Shown: positions 37,210-46,676, counted from the stretch's first letter. The stretch: 64,000 nt of DNA from Oscillospiraceae bacterium (GCA_902788505.1 CADAKH010000012.1:38422-102421); one strand, 5' to 3'. Made by a program: numbers and translations. The notes: generated by a model not told the origin, from the sequence alone.

Positions 37210-37230
37210 TGTATTACAAGCACTAATACA
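37210..37230. promoter_or_regulatory. operator-like inverted repeat TGTATTA-N7-TAATACA
   Basis: A perfect 7-bp inverted repeat with a 7-bp spacer directly after the -10 element, covering the likely start of transcription. YtrA-type GntR proteins bind similar repeats in front of their own operons, and such a regulator is encoded as the second gene here. Confidence 0.72.
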
Positions 37231-37279
37231 AAGCATACAACGTATTGCGTTATGAAAGCATGCGGAAAGAAGGATAGTT

Positions 37280-38203
37280 ATGGATAAGAAGAAAGTAATT
37301 ATATTCACGGCAGTCACAATGGCGATTGCGTGGACTCTTCAGACGATCGGCTCGATTTACAAGATCAGCAATCCGGGACAGACCGGGACTACGGTTTTTC
37401 AGGCATCTCTTGCCATAAGCATGTTTGCCCCGTTTGCTGCGACTTTGGCAGCACGCAGAAATCTTAAGGGCATTGGCTGGAAACCAGGATTCAAAGGGAA
37501 TTTCAAGTGGCTTGTTTTCTGCGCATATGTTACGGTTCCGCTTACATGTGCCGGCGGCCTGCTGTTCTATTTGATCTTTCCCGGTCTGTTTGATGCATCC
37601 GGTTCCCTCCTGATCGAAAAGAACATGGAAGCGGGAGTCGATCTGGTGGCAGAACTCGGGAAATCAGGTCTTGATATAAAGACATATATGCTGATTCAGC
37701 TTGTTCCGGCTGTCATTGTAACGCCCTTTATCAATGTCATTTCGGCAATCGGAGAGGAGACCGGATGGAGAGGCTTCCTTTATCCCGAACTTAATAAGAG
37801 TTTCGGAAAGGTAAAGACATGGATCATCGGCGGCCTGCTCTGGGCAGTATTCCACTTTCCTGCAATTCTTATAGGAGGTTATGAATACGGAACCGGTTAT
37901 ATCGGATGCCCCTGGTTCGGACTTATCGTGTTCACGCTGTTCTGCATCGTTTTCGGAGTAATGGAAGAGATCGTATACGACAGGACAAAGTGCATCTGGT
38001 ATCCGGCTCTTCTTCATGGTTCGTTCAACGCTCTGGCAACTCTCCCTCAGATCTTTGTCAACGCGGGCGAAAAGGACCTTATGGATAAATATGCAGTATT
38101 CGGACCTTTCGGAACAGGACTTATCCTAATCATTCCATATATAATATTGGCTGTAATTATGGGGATCTGTGCAGTCCGAAAGAGCAAGGGGGTCGTGTCA
38201 TGA
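37280..38203 (+). CDS. CPBP family intramembrane metalloprotease
   Basis: A 307-residue membrane protein with about eight hydrophobic segments. It carries all three motifs of the CPBP (Abi/CAAX-protease) family: EETGWRGF (EExxxR), WAVFHFPA (FxxxH-type) and LLHGSFNAL (HxxxN). Members cleave within the membrane or process peptides, and some give self-immunity to bacteriocins; the substrate here is unknown. It is first in an operon, overlapping the GntR gene by 4 nt, and is controlled by the promoter and operator at 37181-37230. Confidence 0.88.
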   Translation: MDKKKVIIFTAVTMAIAWTLQTIGSIYKISNPGQTGTTVFQASLAISMFAPFAATLAARRNLKGIGWKPGFKGNFKWLVFCAYVTVPLTCAGGLLFYLIFPGLFDASGSLLIEKNMEAGVDLVAELGKSGLDIKTYMLIQLVPAVIVTPFINVISAIGEETGWRGFLYPELNKSFGKVKTWIIGGLLWAVFHFPAILIGGYEYGTGYIGCPWFGLIVFTLFCIVFGVMEEIVYDRTKCIWYPALLHGSFNALATLPQIFVNAGEKDLMDKYAVFGPFGTGLILIIPYIILAVIMGICAVRKSKGVVS

Positions 38204-38559
38204 TAATCAAGATAGATGAATATTCAGATGTTCCGATCTATATGCAGATCAGAAATCAGATAGTGATGGGCATATCGAGCGGTGAACTAAAAGGCGGGGA
38301 TCAGCTCCCGACAGTAAGAGCTCTTGCACTTGAGATCGGTATCAACACCATGACTGTCAGCAAGACATATCAGCTTCTCAAAAGCGAAGGCTACATCATG
38401 ACCGACCGCAAGAACGGTGCGAGAGTCAGGGAGAATATCGCGCAAAGCGGCGTGATCAGCGATGAGAACAAAACAGAACTCCGCCGCATAGTATCCGAAG
38501 CAAGGCTTTCGGGCGTTTCAAAGAACGAACTCAAAAAGCTCATCGACGAGTTTTACTGA
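38200..38559 (+). CDS. GntR-family (YtrA-type) transcriptional regulator
   Basis: A 119-residue regulator. The winged-helix GntR domain spans residues 8-77 (PIYMQIRNQIVMGISSGELKGG, then LPTVRALALEIGINTMTVSKTYQLL). Only a short C-terminal dimerisation tail follows, which defines the YtrA subfamily. It lacks a ligand-binding domain and typically represses its own membrane-protein operon. Its ATG overlaps the preceding stop (ATGA). The likely target is TGTATTA-N7-TAATACA at 37210-37230. Confidence 0.92.
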   Translation: MIIKIDEYSDVPIYMQIRNQIVMGISSGELKGGDQLPTVRALALEIGINTMTVSKTYQLLKSEGYIMTDRKNGARVRENIAQSGVISDENKTELRRIVSEARLSGVSKNELKKLIDEFY

Positions 38560-38578
38560 TCAATAAGGAGATAGATTT

Positions 38579-39682
38579 ATGACATGGGTCATTAAACTGG
38601 TATTGTTTATTTGCATTGTACCTTCTGCGGTATTACTGTTTGCAATAGGTTTTCCTAAAAATCCGGAAAAGAAAAAGATGATCTTCGGCGTCCGCGACAA
38701 CCCGAAATTCCATGAAGACGGACCCGCAGTAAAAGTAAAAGCAATCGCATCATCCTGCCGCAAGAGCGCGCTGATGATCACTGCTCTGATATGCCTTTTG
38801 AGCATCATCCTGATGTTCCTGCCTGCAACAAATCTTACTATGCTCGCATGGATACTCCTTGTTTTCGCAATGCTCCTGATCGCTGTTCCGTTCGGAAAAG
38901 GCAACGTTGAACTCAAGAATCTCAAAAAGGAACTCGGCATCACGAGATCCGGCATTGTCTACACGGACCTTTCAAACGCAAATGTCATCCACAGCTTAAA
39001 GCTACCCTGGATCATCCTCCCCAATGCGATAGCTCTGGCCGGAGCAATAGCTGCCGTGCTCATTGACTTTGGAGTGTTCGGAATAGTTCCTGCTGTCGAA
39101 AAGTACGCTCTTACTATGTTGAGCCTGTCACTTCTTATCGTTGCCGTACTATTCGTGCCGATCGCGGTTATGATGGACAATACAAGGAACATGGTAATCT
39201 CAAAGGACAGCAACATCAATGCAAACTACAACAGGGCAAAGAAAAAGACATGGGCAGATCTCATGATCGCCATGTCCTGGACAAATGCTCTTTTCCTGAC
39301 AGCTTTTGTCATCCTCTTTACCTTCGTAAATAACGATATCATCACACTTATCGGGTTCCTTTGCTATATGGTGATCATCATGGCAATCGTCGTGATCGGC
39401 GCCAAAAACCAGAAAAATGTCGAGAACAGGTACGAAAGGGATACCGATCTTGAACTCCAGGATGACGATGACAACTGGATATTGGGCATGTTCTACTACA
39501 ACCCGAACGATACGCGTCTCAATGTCGAGAAAAGATTCGGCTACGGCGGCACGGTAAATATCGCACATCCGGCAGGCAAAGTGATCATGATCGTTTCAGC
39601 GCTTCTTGTGATCTTCTCCATAGCATTTGTCATATGGAGTGCGGCAACGGGTCATTTAGAGAATATCGGTTCAGGGATATAG
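38579..39682 (+). CDS. DUF1648/DUF5808-like membrane protein
   Basis: A 367-residue protein with about eight membrane segments. An N-terminal KKKMIFGVRDNP segment follows the first helix, and near residue 300 there is a soluble segment DDDNWILGMFYYNPND followed by VEKRFGYGG, the hallmark of DUF5808. Proteins of this kind often accompany YtrA-type GntR regulators in Bacillota, and this three-gene operon follows that pattern. A role in envelope stress or peptide sensing is inference. AAGGAG lies before the ATG. Confidence 0.83.
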   Translation: MTWVIKLVLFICIVPSAVLLFAIGFPKNPEKKKMIFGVRDNPKFHEDGPAVKVKAIASSCRKSALMITALICLLSIILMFLPATNLTMLAWILLVFAMLLIAVPFGKGNVELKNLKKELGITRSGIVYTDLSNANVIHSLKLPWIILPNAIALAGAIAAVLIDFGVFGIVPAVEKYALTMLSLSLLIVAVLFVPIAVMMDNTRNMVISKDSNINANYNRAKKKTWADLMIAMSWTNALFLTAFVILFTFVNNDIITLIGFLCYMVIIMAIVVIGAKNQKNVENRYERDTDLELQDDDDNWILGMFYYNPNDTRLNVEKRFGYGGTVNIAHPAGKVIMIVSALLVIFSIAFVIWSAATGHLENIGSGI

Positions 39683-39732
39683 TCAAACTTTGGTAAAGTC
39701 ACCAAAACAGACAGAAATACACCAGAAATCCC

Positions 39733-39761
39733 TTGTTTTCGAGCCCTGCGATACTTATAAT
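39733..39761 (+). promoter_or_regulatory. probable promoter of the HU gene
   Basis: TTGTTT at 39733-39738 and a perfect TATAAT at 39756-39761, spaced by 17 bp, about 55 bp upstream of the start codon. Confidence 0.65.
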
Positions 39762-39822
39762 CGCCTAGTCAGTGCCTATAAAAGACATTTGACATATTAT
39801 TCACTTTTTGGAGGTTCTATTC

Positions 39823-40116
39823 ATGAATAGACAGGAATTAGTTGATGCAATGGCAGCTAAGGCTGGTATTTCCAAGGTAGCTGCAGACGCAGCAGTTAAG
39901 GCTTTCATCGATACAGTTGGTGATGAGCTCCAGAACGGCGGTAAGGTTCAGCTCGTAGGTTTCGGTACATTCGAGACAACACAGAGAGCTGCAAGAACAG
40001 GCCGTAACCCTCAGACAGGTGCAGCTACAAAGATCGCAGCTTGCACAGCTCCTAAGTTCAAGGCCGGTAAGGCTTTGAAGGATCAGGTTAACTCTTCAAA
40101 GAAGAGCAAGAAGTAA
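39823..40116 (+). CDS. hup: HU-family DNA-binding protein
   Basis: A 97-residue nucleoid protein. MNRQELVDAMAAKAG is the usual HU N-terminus, VGFGTFETTQRAARTGRNPQTG is the beta-arm that inserts into the DNA minor groove, and a Lys-rich tail ends the protein. It bends and compacts DNA. GGAGG at 39810-39814 places the start at ATG 39823. The codons are those of a highly expressed gene. It has its own promoter and a strong terminator. Confidence 0.97.
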   Translation: MNRQELVDAMAAKAGISKVAADAAVKAFIDTVGDELQNGGKVQLVGFGTFETTQRAARTGRNPQTGAATKIAACTAPKFKAGKALKDQVNSSKKSKK

Positions 40117-40147
40117 TTCTTCTGATCAACTGAATACGGGTTAAACT

Positions 40148-40187
40148 AATTATCCCGGTATGCTTGGGCATATCGGGATAATTTTTT
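40148..40187 (+). terminator. rho-independent terminator
   Basis: A 16-bp stem AATTATCCCGGTATGC / GCATATCGGGATAATT with one G-T pair, loop TTGG, then a T-run. It ends the HU transcript. Confidence 0.95.
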
Positions 40188-40206
40188 GCCGAGAATAAGC
40201 CGGTGT

Positions 40207-41211
40207 TCAGTTATTTGATGGAGCAGCTACCGCCGGAAGTATCTTTTTCTCGATAAACTCCACCCTGTCAAAGATCCTGGGCTTGAAAGTGCCGGTCATG
40301 CCGACCGAAATGCCGAGATCTTTGTCGGTGTAGATTATGTTGCCGGAATCACCTATCGCACAGTACACATGTCTGTCATCGAAAGGCTTGTACCAAAGAT
40401 AGCCATAGTTCATGAACCCGAATCTTTCACCGAGTTTCAGGTGCGGAGTTGTCATATCCGCAAGATACGATTCAGAGATTATCCTCTTGCCGCCATATAC
40501 GCCGTCATTGACAACAAGTTCGCCGATCTTCGCCAGGTCACGTGCTGACGAACACAGACCCCATCCGGCTGTGACAGTGCCCTAAGGATCTGAATACCAT
40601 TCGTTTTTTCTGGGAGACTTGTTCATGAAGAAGTCGAACTGGTCCTCTTTCGAACTGTCACCATGTATGAAGTGCTCCGGGATCCCTAACGGCAGGAATA
40701 GATGCTTGTTGGCAAAATCGATACACTTCACGCCTGTTGCCCTCTCGATTATTCCGGCAAGGATCTGGATTCCGAGTGTAGCGTACTTGAATTCGCCGGT
40801 TATGCCTTTGCGGCCGCCCAGAAAATCAAGTACCGTCAGTGTCCAGTCGCTTGAGGTGCAGACTTTTTTCCATGGTTCCGAACGGTATTTATAGGGTGCG
40901 GTCATCGTCAGAAGGTGCTTTACGGTTACTTCGAAGATCGTCTTTTCGCCTCGCCTGACCTCATAATCAGGAAAGAAATCCATAACCTTCTGGTCCGTGC
41001 TCCTGATATATCCTTTATCGATCGCAATGCCTGCAAGAAGAGACATCACGCCCTTGGTAACGGAATTAACGTTCACAGAATCATCGGTCTTATATCCGCG
41101 CCAGCAGTCATCGTAAACAGTACTGCCTGATCTGACCGCGAAGATCTGGCAGATATTGCTCTCGTTGCCCGTGCTTTGCTCAATAAACTTATGAAGTTGT
41201 TCTTTGTTCAT
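40207..41211 (-). pseudogene. beta-lactamase-family serine hydrolase interrupted by one amber codon
   Basis: The complete reading frame of about 333 residues is open except for a TAG at 40584-40582, between ...NEWYSDP and GTVTAGWGLCSSARDLAKIG. Before it lie the SVTKG segment (SxxK catalytic motif) near residue 50 and KYATLGIQILAGII; after it lie the WGLCSSARDLAKIG block and a C-terminal part with YGYLWYKPF. The enzyme belongs to the class C beta-lactamase/DD-peptidase-like group. One C-to-T change (CAG to TAG) would explain the break. ATG at 41211 has AGAAGG upstream. Confidence 0.88.
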
Positions 41212-41328
41212 ATAATGCCTTCTCTTTATGTAAGATTAGGACGTCCTGAATAGAAGGCTAATATGATTAAAAATTCTTTTCAAGTACTTTTTTGTCTTGA
41301 AATAAAGCAGGTTAAATTACTGGTATTC

Positions 41329-41706
41329 TCAGATAGTATCCAGCTTCGTGATGTTGGTATATCCACTGGCTTTTAAAGCCGACATGGCATTATCAAGAAG
41401 CTCACTGTTCCGGCATGAAACTACTACAGGCTGATCCAGATCGGAATAGACCGGAATATCGCCCTTCCTGATCTGTTCCTGAATAAAAATCTGGTTTTCA
41501 ACCGGGTTGCCGTCAGCATCGTCAGATGCATGTGTGAAGAGGATGATCAAGGTATCATCATTTATCGGAATTGAATCAACAGTTGTTGCCGTTGTCTCGG
41601 CCGTTGCAGACATATTCGAATAAAAATAAAAAGCAAAAAAGCCTATGATAAACGGTATCGCAAATGATGCCAGAATGATCAGCGCGATCTTTGTTCTTTT
41701 GTCCAT
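41329..41706 (-). CDS. membrane-anchored rhodanese-like protein
   Basis: A 125-residue protein with an N-terminal transmembrane segment (residues 7-30) and a Thr-rich linker. The soluble part ends in PVVVSCRNSELLDNAMSALKASGYTNI, which resembles the second half of rhodanese domains: active-site Cys followed by an altered loop, helix, then GYxNV. The domain is shorter than usual, so this is a degenerate or minimal rhodanese. AGGGAG precedes the ATG. It lies just downstream of the SpoU methyltransferase gene and may belong to the same transcript. Confidence 0.65.
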   Translation of the reverse strand: MDKRTKIALIILASFAIPFIIGFFAFYFYSNMSATAETTATTVDSIPINDDTLIILFTHASDDADGNPVENQIFIQEQIRKGDIPVYSDLDQPVVVSCRNSELLDNAMSALKASGYTNITKLDTI

Positions 41707-41733
41707 GTTTTTCTCCCTTATTCCTTCCGCCGC

Positions 41734-42564
41734 TTATTTCAACAATTCCCAAAAACTAATGGCGCTGGCGGCTGCGACATTCAGTGAATCCACGCCGTGG
41801 TACATAGGTATCATAACGCGGTAATCGCTTGCAGCTATGACCTCCTTAGGTAATCCCGTCCCTTCGGTGCCAAGCATAACTGCGAGCTTTCCGTTTGCGC
41901 GGATATCACTATTATCCACGCTTACCGAGTCCTCTGTCAATGCCATTGCAACGGTTTTGAATCCTAACGACTGAAGCCTTTTTACAAGCGTTAATCCTTC
42001 GGATTCCTCTCTTGTGGCTTTTGCCCACGGAATCTGGAAAACAGTTCCCATGCTGACTCTTGAAACCCGCCTTGTCAGCGGATCCACGGATGGGTGCGTA
42101 AGCAGAACTCCGTCCATTCCGAGAGCTGCCGCAGAGCGGAAGATCGCGCCTACATTGGCGGGATTTACCACATCGTACATTACCGCGATTCTCTTTTTGC
42201 CCTGACAGAATTCTTCTGTCGGAGTCTCAGGTTTGCGTTTTAATGTCATCCAAAGGCCTCTTACGAGATGGTATCCGATAATGCCCGTCACGGTCTCGCG
42301 CGGTGCCGAATAAACCGGCATTGATTCCAGCTTTTCCCTGCCGCAATACTTTTCGACGGCCTCGAAAACAGGACCTGCCTCGACATCCATACGGCCTGTC
42401 TCCACAAGCATCGACAAAGGCTCATATTCGGCCTCCAAAGCGCGCAGGATCACGCTTGCAGTCTCGGCAAGGAATATTCCCTGTTCCCTTAGCTGCGGCT
42501 CTGTGGCTCTTACAAAGCTGAAAAGTTCCGGAGCGTTGATGTCATTTATCAGAGTAATGTTCAT
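41734..42564 (-). CDS. SpoU/TrmH-family RNA 2'-O-methyltransferase
   Basis: A 276-residue SPOUT methyltransferase. The trefoil-knot motifs are VVNPANVGAIFRSAAALG, VMLGTEGTGLPKEVI and VMIPMYHGVDSLNVAAASAI. It transfers a methyl group from SAM to a ribose 2'-OH of rRNA or tRNA. An N-terminal substrate-binding part of about 100 residues precedes it. The ATG overlaps the stop of the lipoprotein gene (ATGA), an unusual coupling for an RNA-modification gene. Confidence 0.92.
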   Translation of the reverse strand: MNITLINDINAPELFSFVRATEPQLREQGIFLAETASVILRALEAEYEPLSMLVETGRMDVEAGPVFEAVEKYCGREKLESMPVYSAPRETVTGIIGYHLVRGLWMTLKRKPETPTEEFCQGKKRIAVMYDVVNPANVGAIFRSAAALGMDGVLLTHPSVDPLTRRVSRVSMGTVFQIPWAKATREESEGLTLVKRLQSLGFKTVAMALTEDSVSVDNSDIRANGKLAVMLGTEGTGLPKEVIAASDYRVMIPMYHGVDSLNVAAASAISFWELLK

Positions 42565-43313
42565 GCGTCTGCCCTGAGAACTACATCGATCAGGCCGCCG
42601 GCTTTCGGCTCCCTGCTGATCTGTGTGCCTACTCCCATGTTCCTGATATCAAGATCGGAATCTTTTGTGTCTGCCGTTATATAAAGAATAACGCCGTTAC
42701 CGGTATCCACGAAATAGTATTGTTCTCCGCTGCCGGAAGTTTCGACCCAGTACATGTGAACCTCATATTCCAATTCATCATCCCAGTCCGAATAGAAGTC
42801 ATAACCGGAATCTTTCTCTTCTTCTGCGATATCCCTAAGACCTCTGAGAAAAGCATTGACCGCATCCATCTGTTCTTCACTGATGTCTGTATCTATCACA
42901 AGATCAATTACCTTAACTCCGTAAAGGTCATCTTTTTCGTCAATGACAACAAGTCCGGCAGCATCTGCCAGATCATCAAAATCATCCTGATAGTAGTCGA
43001 AGATCCCGTATTCATAGTCGATATTATAGTAGTATTTGCCTGTGTAACCACCGGAACTGCCGTCAATAGTGAACGGTTCGGGCTTTACAGTGACCATGAA
43101 TTCGATTCCCCTGTCATTATCTTCGAAAAGGTATTTATCGTCACCGAGTTCTTTTACGAGCCTGACATCCAGTCCTGTCGTCTTTCTTACATTGTTCTCG
43201 ATCGTTCTCTTGCCCGGCTTCGGCGGCTTGAAAGGAAGGCAGGAACACAATGATAATACGGCAGCCATACAAAGCACTGATGCAGCGGTCTTAACCAAAA
43301 TTCTGTTCTTCAT
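42561..43313 (-). CDS. lipoprotein, paralogue of the 27.3-kb lipoprotein
   Basis: A 250-residue lipoprotein with lipobox LCSC (Cys25). The shared blocks with the 27287-28093 product are YYYNIDYEYGIFDYYQDDFD, EEQMDAVNAFLRGLRDI and ADTKDSDLDIRNMG. The two have the same order of blocks and similar length. Function unknown. It is co-transcribed with the SpoU gene through a 4-nt overlap, and lies 13 nt downstream of the phosphodiesterase gene, so these three are probably one operon. Confidence 0.82.
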   Translation of the reverse strand: MKNRILVKTAASVLCMAAVLSLCSCLPFKPPKPGKRTIENNVRKTTGLDVRLVKELGDDKYLFEDNDRGIEFMVTVKPEPFTIDGSSGGYTGKYYYNIDYEYGIFDYYQDDFDDLADAAGLVVIDEKDDLYGVKVIDLVIDTDISEEQMDAVNAFLRGLRDIAEEEKDSGYDFYSDWDDELEYEVHMYWVETSGSGEQYYFVDTGNGVILYITADTKDSDLDIRNMGVGTQISREPKAGGLIDVVLRADA

Positions 43314-43326
43314 TTTCTCATACCCC

Positions 43327-44982
43327 TTATTTTTTAAATCCGAGGAACTCCTTAAGTCCCTTAAATTCCATCATGTATTCTTTGTCCAGGCCGTAGCGTC
43401 CCGAAAACAGCTCTTTGTTCCTGTCAAGAAACTCTTCGAATGTTCCATTCATATCTTCCGGCTTGAAAAAGAAAGTTTTCGAAGCACCTGCCGACCGGTT
43501 GCCGGCTTCCACAAAAGCGGAGTAACTTCCGAGAACATGTGTCCTGAATTCAAATCTCTCAAGACTCCATCCGGTTAATTCCGCACATTTATGAGGCCTT
43601 ACGTCAAAGACCTCTTTGACACCGTTCATGAATTCAAGGTGTCCTTCATGATCTTTTACTATCTCCTGTACGAAAAGCTCACCGTCCCAGCCGTCCGCAC
43701 ACCTGTCGGTCTTGCCGTTATCCCGGGTATAGTATTTGACGAATTCCTTTTTGCCTTTTACATCTTCTATTGCATAGCTGTAATGCTTATCGAGACGCTT
43801 CATGGTTGCCCACGGATACCTGCGCTTAAGTCTCTTTAAAGCCTCTCTGACATATTTATCGGCATCATATCCGAGATAAAAGAATTCCTTGCAGACTATG
43901 AGCGGCACCTTGACCTCGTTCTCGCTGAGGCCGCCGTGCATTGCCTTCCATGTTTTTTCTTCGGCAAACATGATGGACAGGTCATCCGTCGCGATCGCAA
44001 TATAATCACCGAGCATATCACGGAACTTCTCATGCTCTTTCCCCGTGCCGAAAAGCCTGCGGTCCAGAACCTCCTTTTTGGTAAGGAGATCAAACCGGCC
44101 GTCATAGACCTTTTTGAACTCCCTGACGAAGTCTCTTTTCCTGCCCTTTTTTACGAAGAAATTCACGACTCTCGGTTCCAGTGACGGCAATCGTTCAAGG
44201 CAGTCTTTGATAGCCGGATGATCGTCCAGGCGGGATATCTCTGTGTCGATATGACCGTGGTCAGCCGTCACGATAAGAAGTGTGTCCTGCATCTCTGATG
44301 CGAACTTAACTATCTTTTTCTCAAGATTTCTCACGCATGCTACTGTCTCTTCGGCTTCACAGCCGTATTCGTGGAGCACGTCATCAGGTGAGATCCAGTA
44401 TGCGTAGATATACTTGCGTTCCGGCTCTGCGCAGAGCTTTTTCACGCGGTTTAAGACCTTTTGAAAAGTATCGGGATTGGGCTCTGCAAAAGGCGACACC
44501 GTATATGCTTTTACACCTTTTTCGATGAGCCGGTCCTGAATGCTCTTAAAAGGTGTCAGCATCCCTGCAACATCAAAATCTGCCGCAGGCTCTGTGGAAT
44601 ACTGCTCCGTGTTCAGGAAGACGGTCACATTTTTACCGATGTCCTTATAGTAATTATCCCAGCCGAGCCATGCGTGCTCACAGGGCTGAAGTCCCGTCAT
44701 AAAAGAGGTTGTGGCAGGAACCGTTGATGAGAGAAAAACCGAGTCAACAGTGCTTATACAGTGCTTTTGAAAAGGACTTCTCCATTCGAGATCCCTCATC
44801 ATGATATTTCTCCCGAAACCGTCCAGAACAAAAACGACCACATTCTTATACTTGCGGTCAAGATGAACATCCAGATCCGGAAGTGTATCGCCCACAGTCT
44901 CAACACCGAAATACTTAAGTATCGAATTCGGAATATTGGCTATACAGTTCTTGTAGTCTGTAAGTGTGTTGGCAATGAACAT
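43327..44982 (-). CDS. alkaline-phosphatase-superfamily phosphodiesterase
   Basis: A 551-residue protein related to type I phosphodiesterase/nucleotide pyrophosphatases. VVVFVLDGFGRNIM holds the first metal-binding Asp, STVPATTSFMTGLQPCEHAWLGW holds the Thr nucleophile, and TADHGHIDTE plus a later HGG (MHGGLSENE) supply the other metal ligands. It lacks a signal peptide, so it is probably cytoplasmic, unlike eukaryotic NPPs. The C-terminal 150 residues are unrecognised. AGGAG precedes the ATG. Confidence 0.87.
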   Translation of the reverse strand: MFIANTLTDYKNCIANIPNSILKYFGVETVGDTLPDLDVHLDRKYKNVVVFVLDGFGRNIMMRDLEWRSPFQKHCISTVDSVFLSSTVPATTSFMTGLQPCEHAWLGWDNYYKDIGKNVTVFLNTEQYSTEPAADFDVAGMLTPFKSIQDRLIEKGVKAYTVSPFAEPNPDTFQKVLNRVKKLCAEPERKYIYAYWISPDDVLHEYGCEAEETVACVRNLEKKIVKFASEMQDTLLIVTADHGHIDTEISRLDDHPAIKDCLERLPSLEPRVVNFFVKKGRKRDFVREFKKVYDGRFDLLTKKEVLDRRLFGTGKEHEKFRDMLGDYIAIATDDLSIMFAEEKTWKAMHGGLSENEVKVPLIVCKEFFYLGYDADKYVREALKRLKRRYPWATMKRLDKHYSYAIEDVKGKKEFVKYYTRDNGKTDRCADGWDGELFVQEIVKDHEGHLEFMNGVKEVFDVRPHKCAELTGWSLERFEFRTHVLGSYSAFVEAGNRSAGASKTFFFKPEDMNGTFEEFLDRNKELFSGRYGLDKEYMMEFKGLKEFLGFKK

Positions 44983-45254
44983 AAACGCTCCTGAAATCCC
45001 TAAAAACTAAGCTCCTATATTATATCAATAAAACTTGCGCGTTTTAGCGGAAAACCGCTCTTTTGGGGCACATGTGAAAAGGTGCTCCGGGAAATACAAA
45101 ATATCATTTTTATGACATTTGCTCGTCAAAAGTGCCGATAATCTCAAAAAGTTTGTAAAGAAATATACGGATTTTTTATATATTCCATTTTGACCTTGTA
45201 GTATCATTCTGTGGCAATAAAAAAGGTTATTTTAATTAGAAGAGGATTAAAACA

Positions 45255-46676
45255 TTGGGTAAGAAAAAGGCAATCATCATAGATGAGAAGACTCCGCTGC
45301 TCCTTCTTGCGGGGCCTATGTTCTTTGAGCTCTTCCTGAACACGATGGTAAACAACGTGGATACGCTGATGCTGAGCCACTATGACCAGTATGCCCCGGG
45401 TGCTGTCGGAAATGCCAACACCATAATGTTCATGATGAACATCCTTTTCAATGTTATCGCCACAGCGACAAGCGTAGTCGTAGCACAGTATCTCGGTGCA
45501 AAGCAGTTCAACAAGATGAACATGATCTACACGCTTGCTGTAGCAGTCAACTTCGTAATAGGTGTTGTTCTGAGCGGTGTTTTCTGCGCTGCAAATCCTC
45601 TGATCATGGACTTCCTCCATGTTTCAAACGAGATGCGCCCCTACTCGATGATCTATGTCTACATCGTAGGTGGTGCGGGATTCCTGACAGCATTATTCAA
45701 CGTAATGCTCCAGATCCTCAGATGCAACGGTCACACCAAGATCGGCGTGTGGGTCACGGTAGGCATCAATATCGTCAACATCGGCGGTAACTACCTCTTC
45801 CTCTACGGACCTCTGTCATATCTGAACCTTGGTGTTGCAGGTGTAGCGATCTCCACTGTCGCAGCAAGACTTCTCGCAGTAATCGCAGTGTTTGTCTTCT
45901 TCTTCGTTATGAAGATCGGTAAGATCTCACTCCGCTTTCTTAAGCCCTTCCCCGGTACATTACTCCTTAAGATGATCAAGATCGGTCTTCCTACCGCAGG
46001 CGAGAATCTTACATACAATCTCTATCAGACAACACTTCTTTCCTTCGTAAATGCGATGGGAAATGATGCTGTTAATGCCAGAGCATATTGCAATACGCTC
46101 ATATCATTTGCGATGATCTTTTCGAATGCATGTGCCATGTCAACTCAGATAATCACGGGACATCTTGTTGGTGCCGGCAAAAATGAGGAAGCTTATAAGA
46201 GAGTATTCAAAACATTGAGGACATCAATGCCTATCACGATCGCACTTGCTTCCATCAATGCACTCTTGTGCAGATATACTCTTTTGGCATTTACGGATAA
46301 CCCGAATATTATTGCGCTGGGGCAGACGATCATGATCGTTGATATCTTCGTCGAGATGGGACGCTGCCTCAATATGACTTTCGGAAGCAGTCTCAAAGCT
46401 GCCGGCGCATATGTATTCCCGCTCATCATGGGCATTCTCTTCAACTGGGGTCTGGGCCTCACGACAGGATATTTCGTCGGTGTTGCAATGGGCGTCGGAG
46501 TTGCCGGTATCTTTGCGGGAACGGCTGCAGACGAATGCATCCGCGGTCTTATCGTCATGTACTACTGGTACAAGAAAAAGTGGATGGGCAAGTCCGTCGT
46601 CGACAATAAAAAGGATCTCTTTTTAAGTCACAAGCATCGCGGCGCGCTGTCATCAGGTTATCATTCAGGGAAATAA
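45255..46676 (+). CDS. MATE family efflux transporter
   Basis: A 473-residue MATE protein with twelve membrane segments: LLAGPMFFELFLNTMVNNVDTLML in helix 1, VVAQYLGAKQFNKMN after helix 2, and GHLVGAGKNEEAYKR in the second half. The start is TTG at 45255, with AGAAGAGG 9 nt upstream and no in-frame ATG before helix 1. It is not closely similar to the MATE protein at 18.9 kb. It would export drugs or metabolites using an ion gradient. Confidence 0.92.
   Translation: MGKKKAIIIDEKTPLLLLAGPMFFELFLNTMVNNVDTLMLSHYDQYAPGAVGNANTIMFMMNILFNVIATATSVVVAQYLGAKQFNKMNMIYTLAVAVNFVIGVVLSGVFCAANPLIMDFLHVSNEMRPYSMIYVYIVGGAGFLTALFNVMLQILRCNGHTKIGVWVTVGINIVNIGGNYLFLYGPLSYLNLGVAGVAISTVAARLLAVIAVFVFFFVMKIGKISLRFLKPFPGTLLLKMIKIGLPTAGENLTYNLYQTTLLSFVNAMGNDAVNARAYCNTLISFAMIFSNACAMSTQIITGHLVGAGKNEEAYKRVFKTLRTSMPITIALASINALLCRYTLLAFTDNPNIIALGQTIMIVDIFVEMGRCLNMTFGSSLKAAGAYVFPLIMGILFNWGLGLTTGYFVGVAMGVGVAGIFAGTAADECIRGLIVMYYWYKKKWMGKSVVDNKKDLFLSHKHRGALSSGYHSGK

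Noticed and set aside
39789..39794. TTGACA as -35 box of the HU gene
   Set aside because: The matching -10 would fall on the ribosome binding site at 39810-39814, leaving no leader. The TTGTTT-N17-TATAAT pair upstream fits better.
40207..40455. Separate 82-residue gene
   Set aside because: It is the in-frame continuation of the serine hydrolase after the amber codon and has no ribosome binding site of its own.
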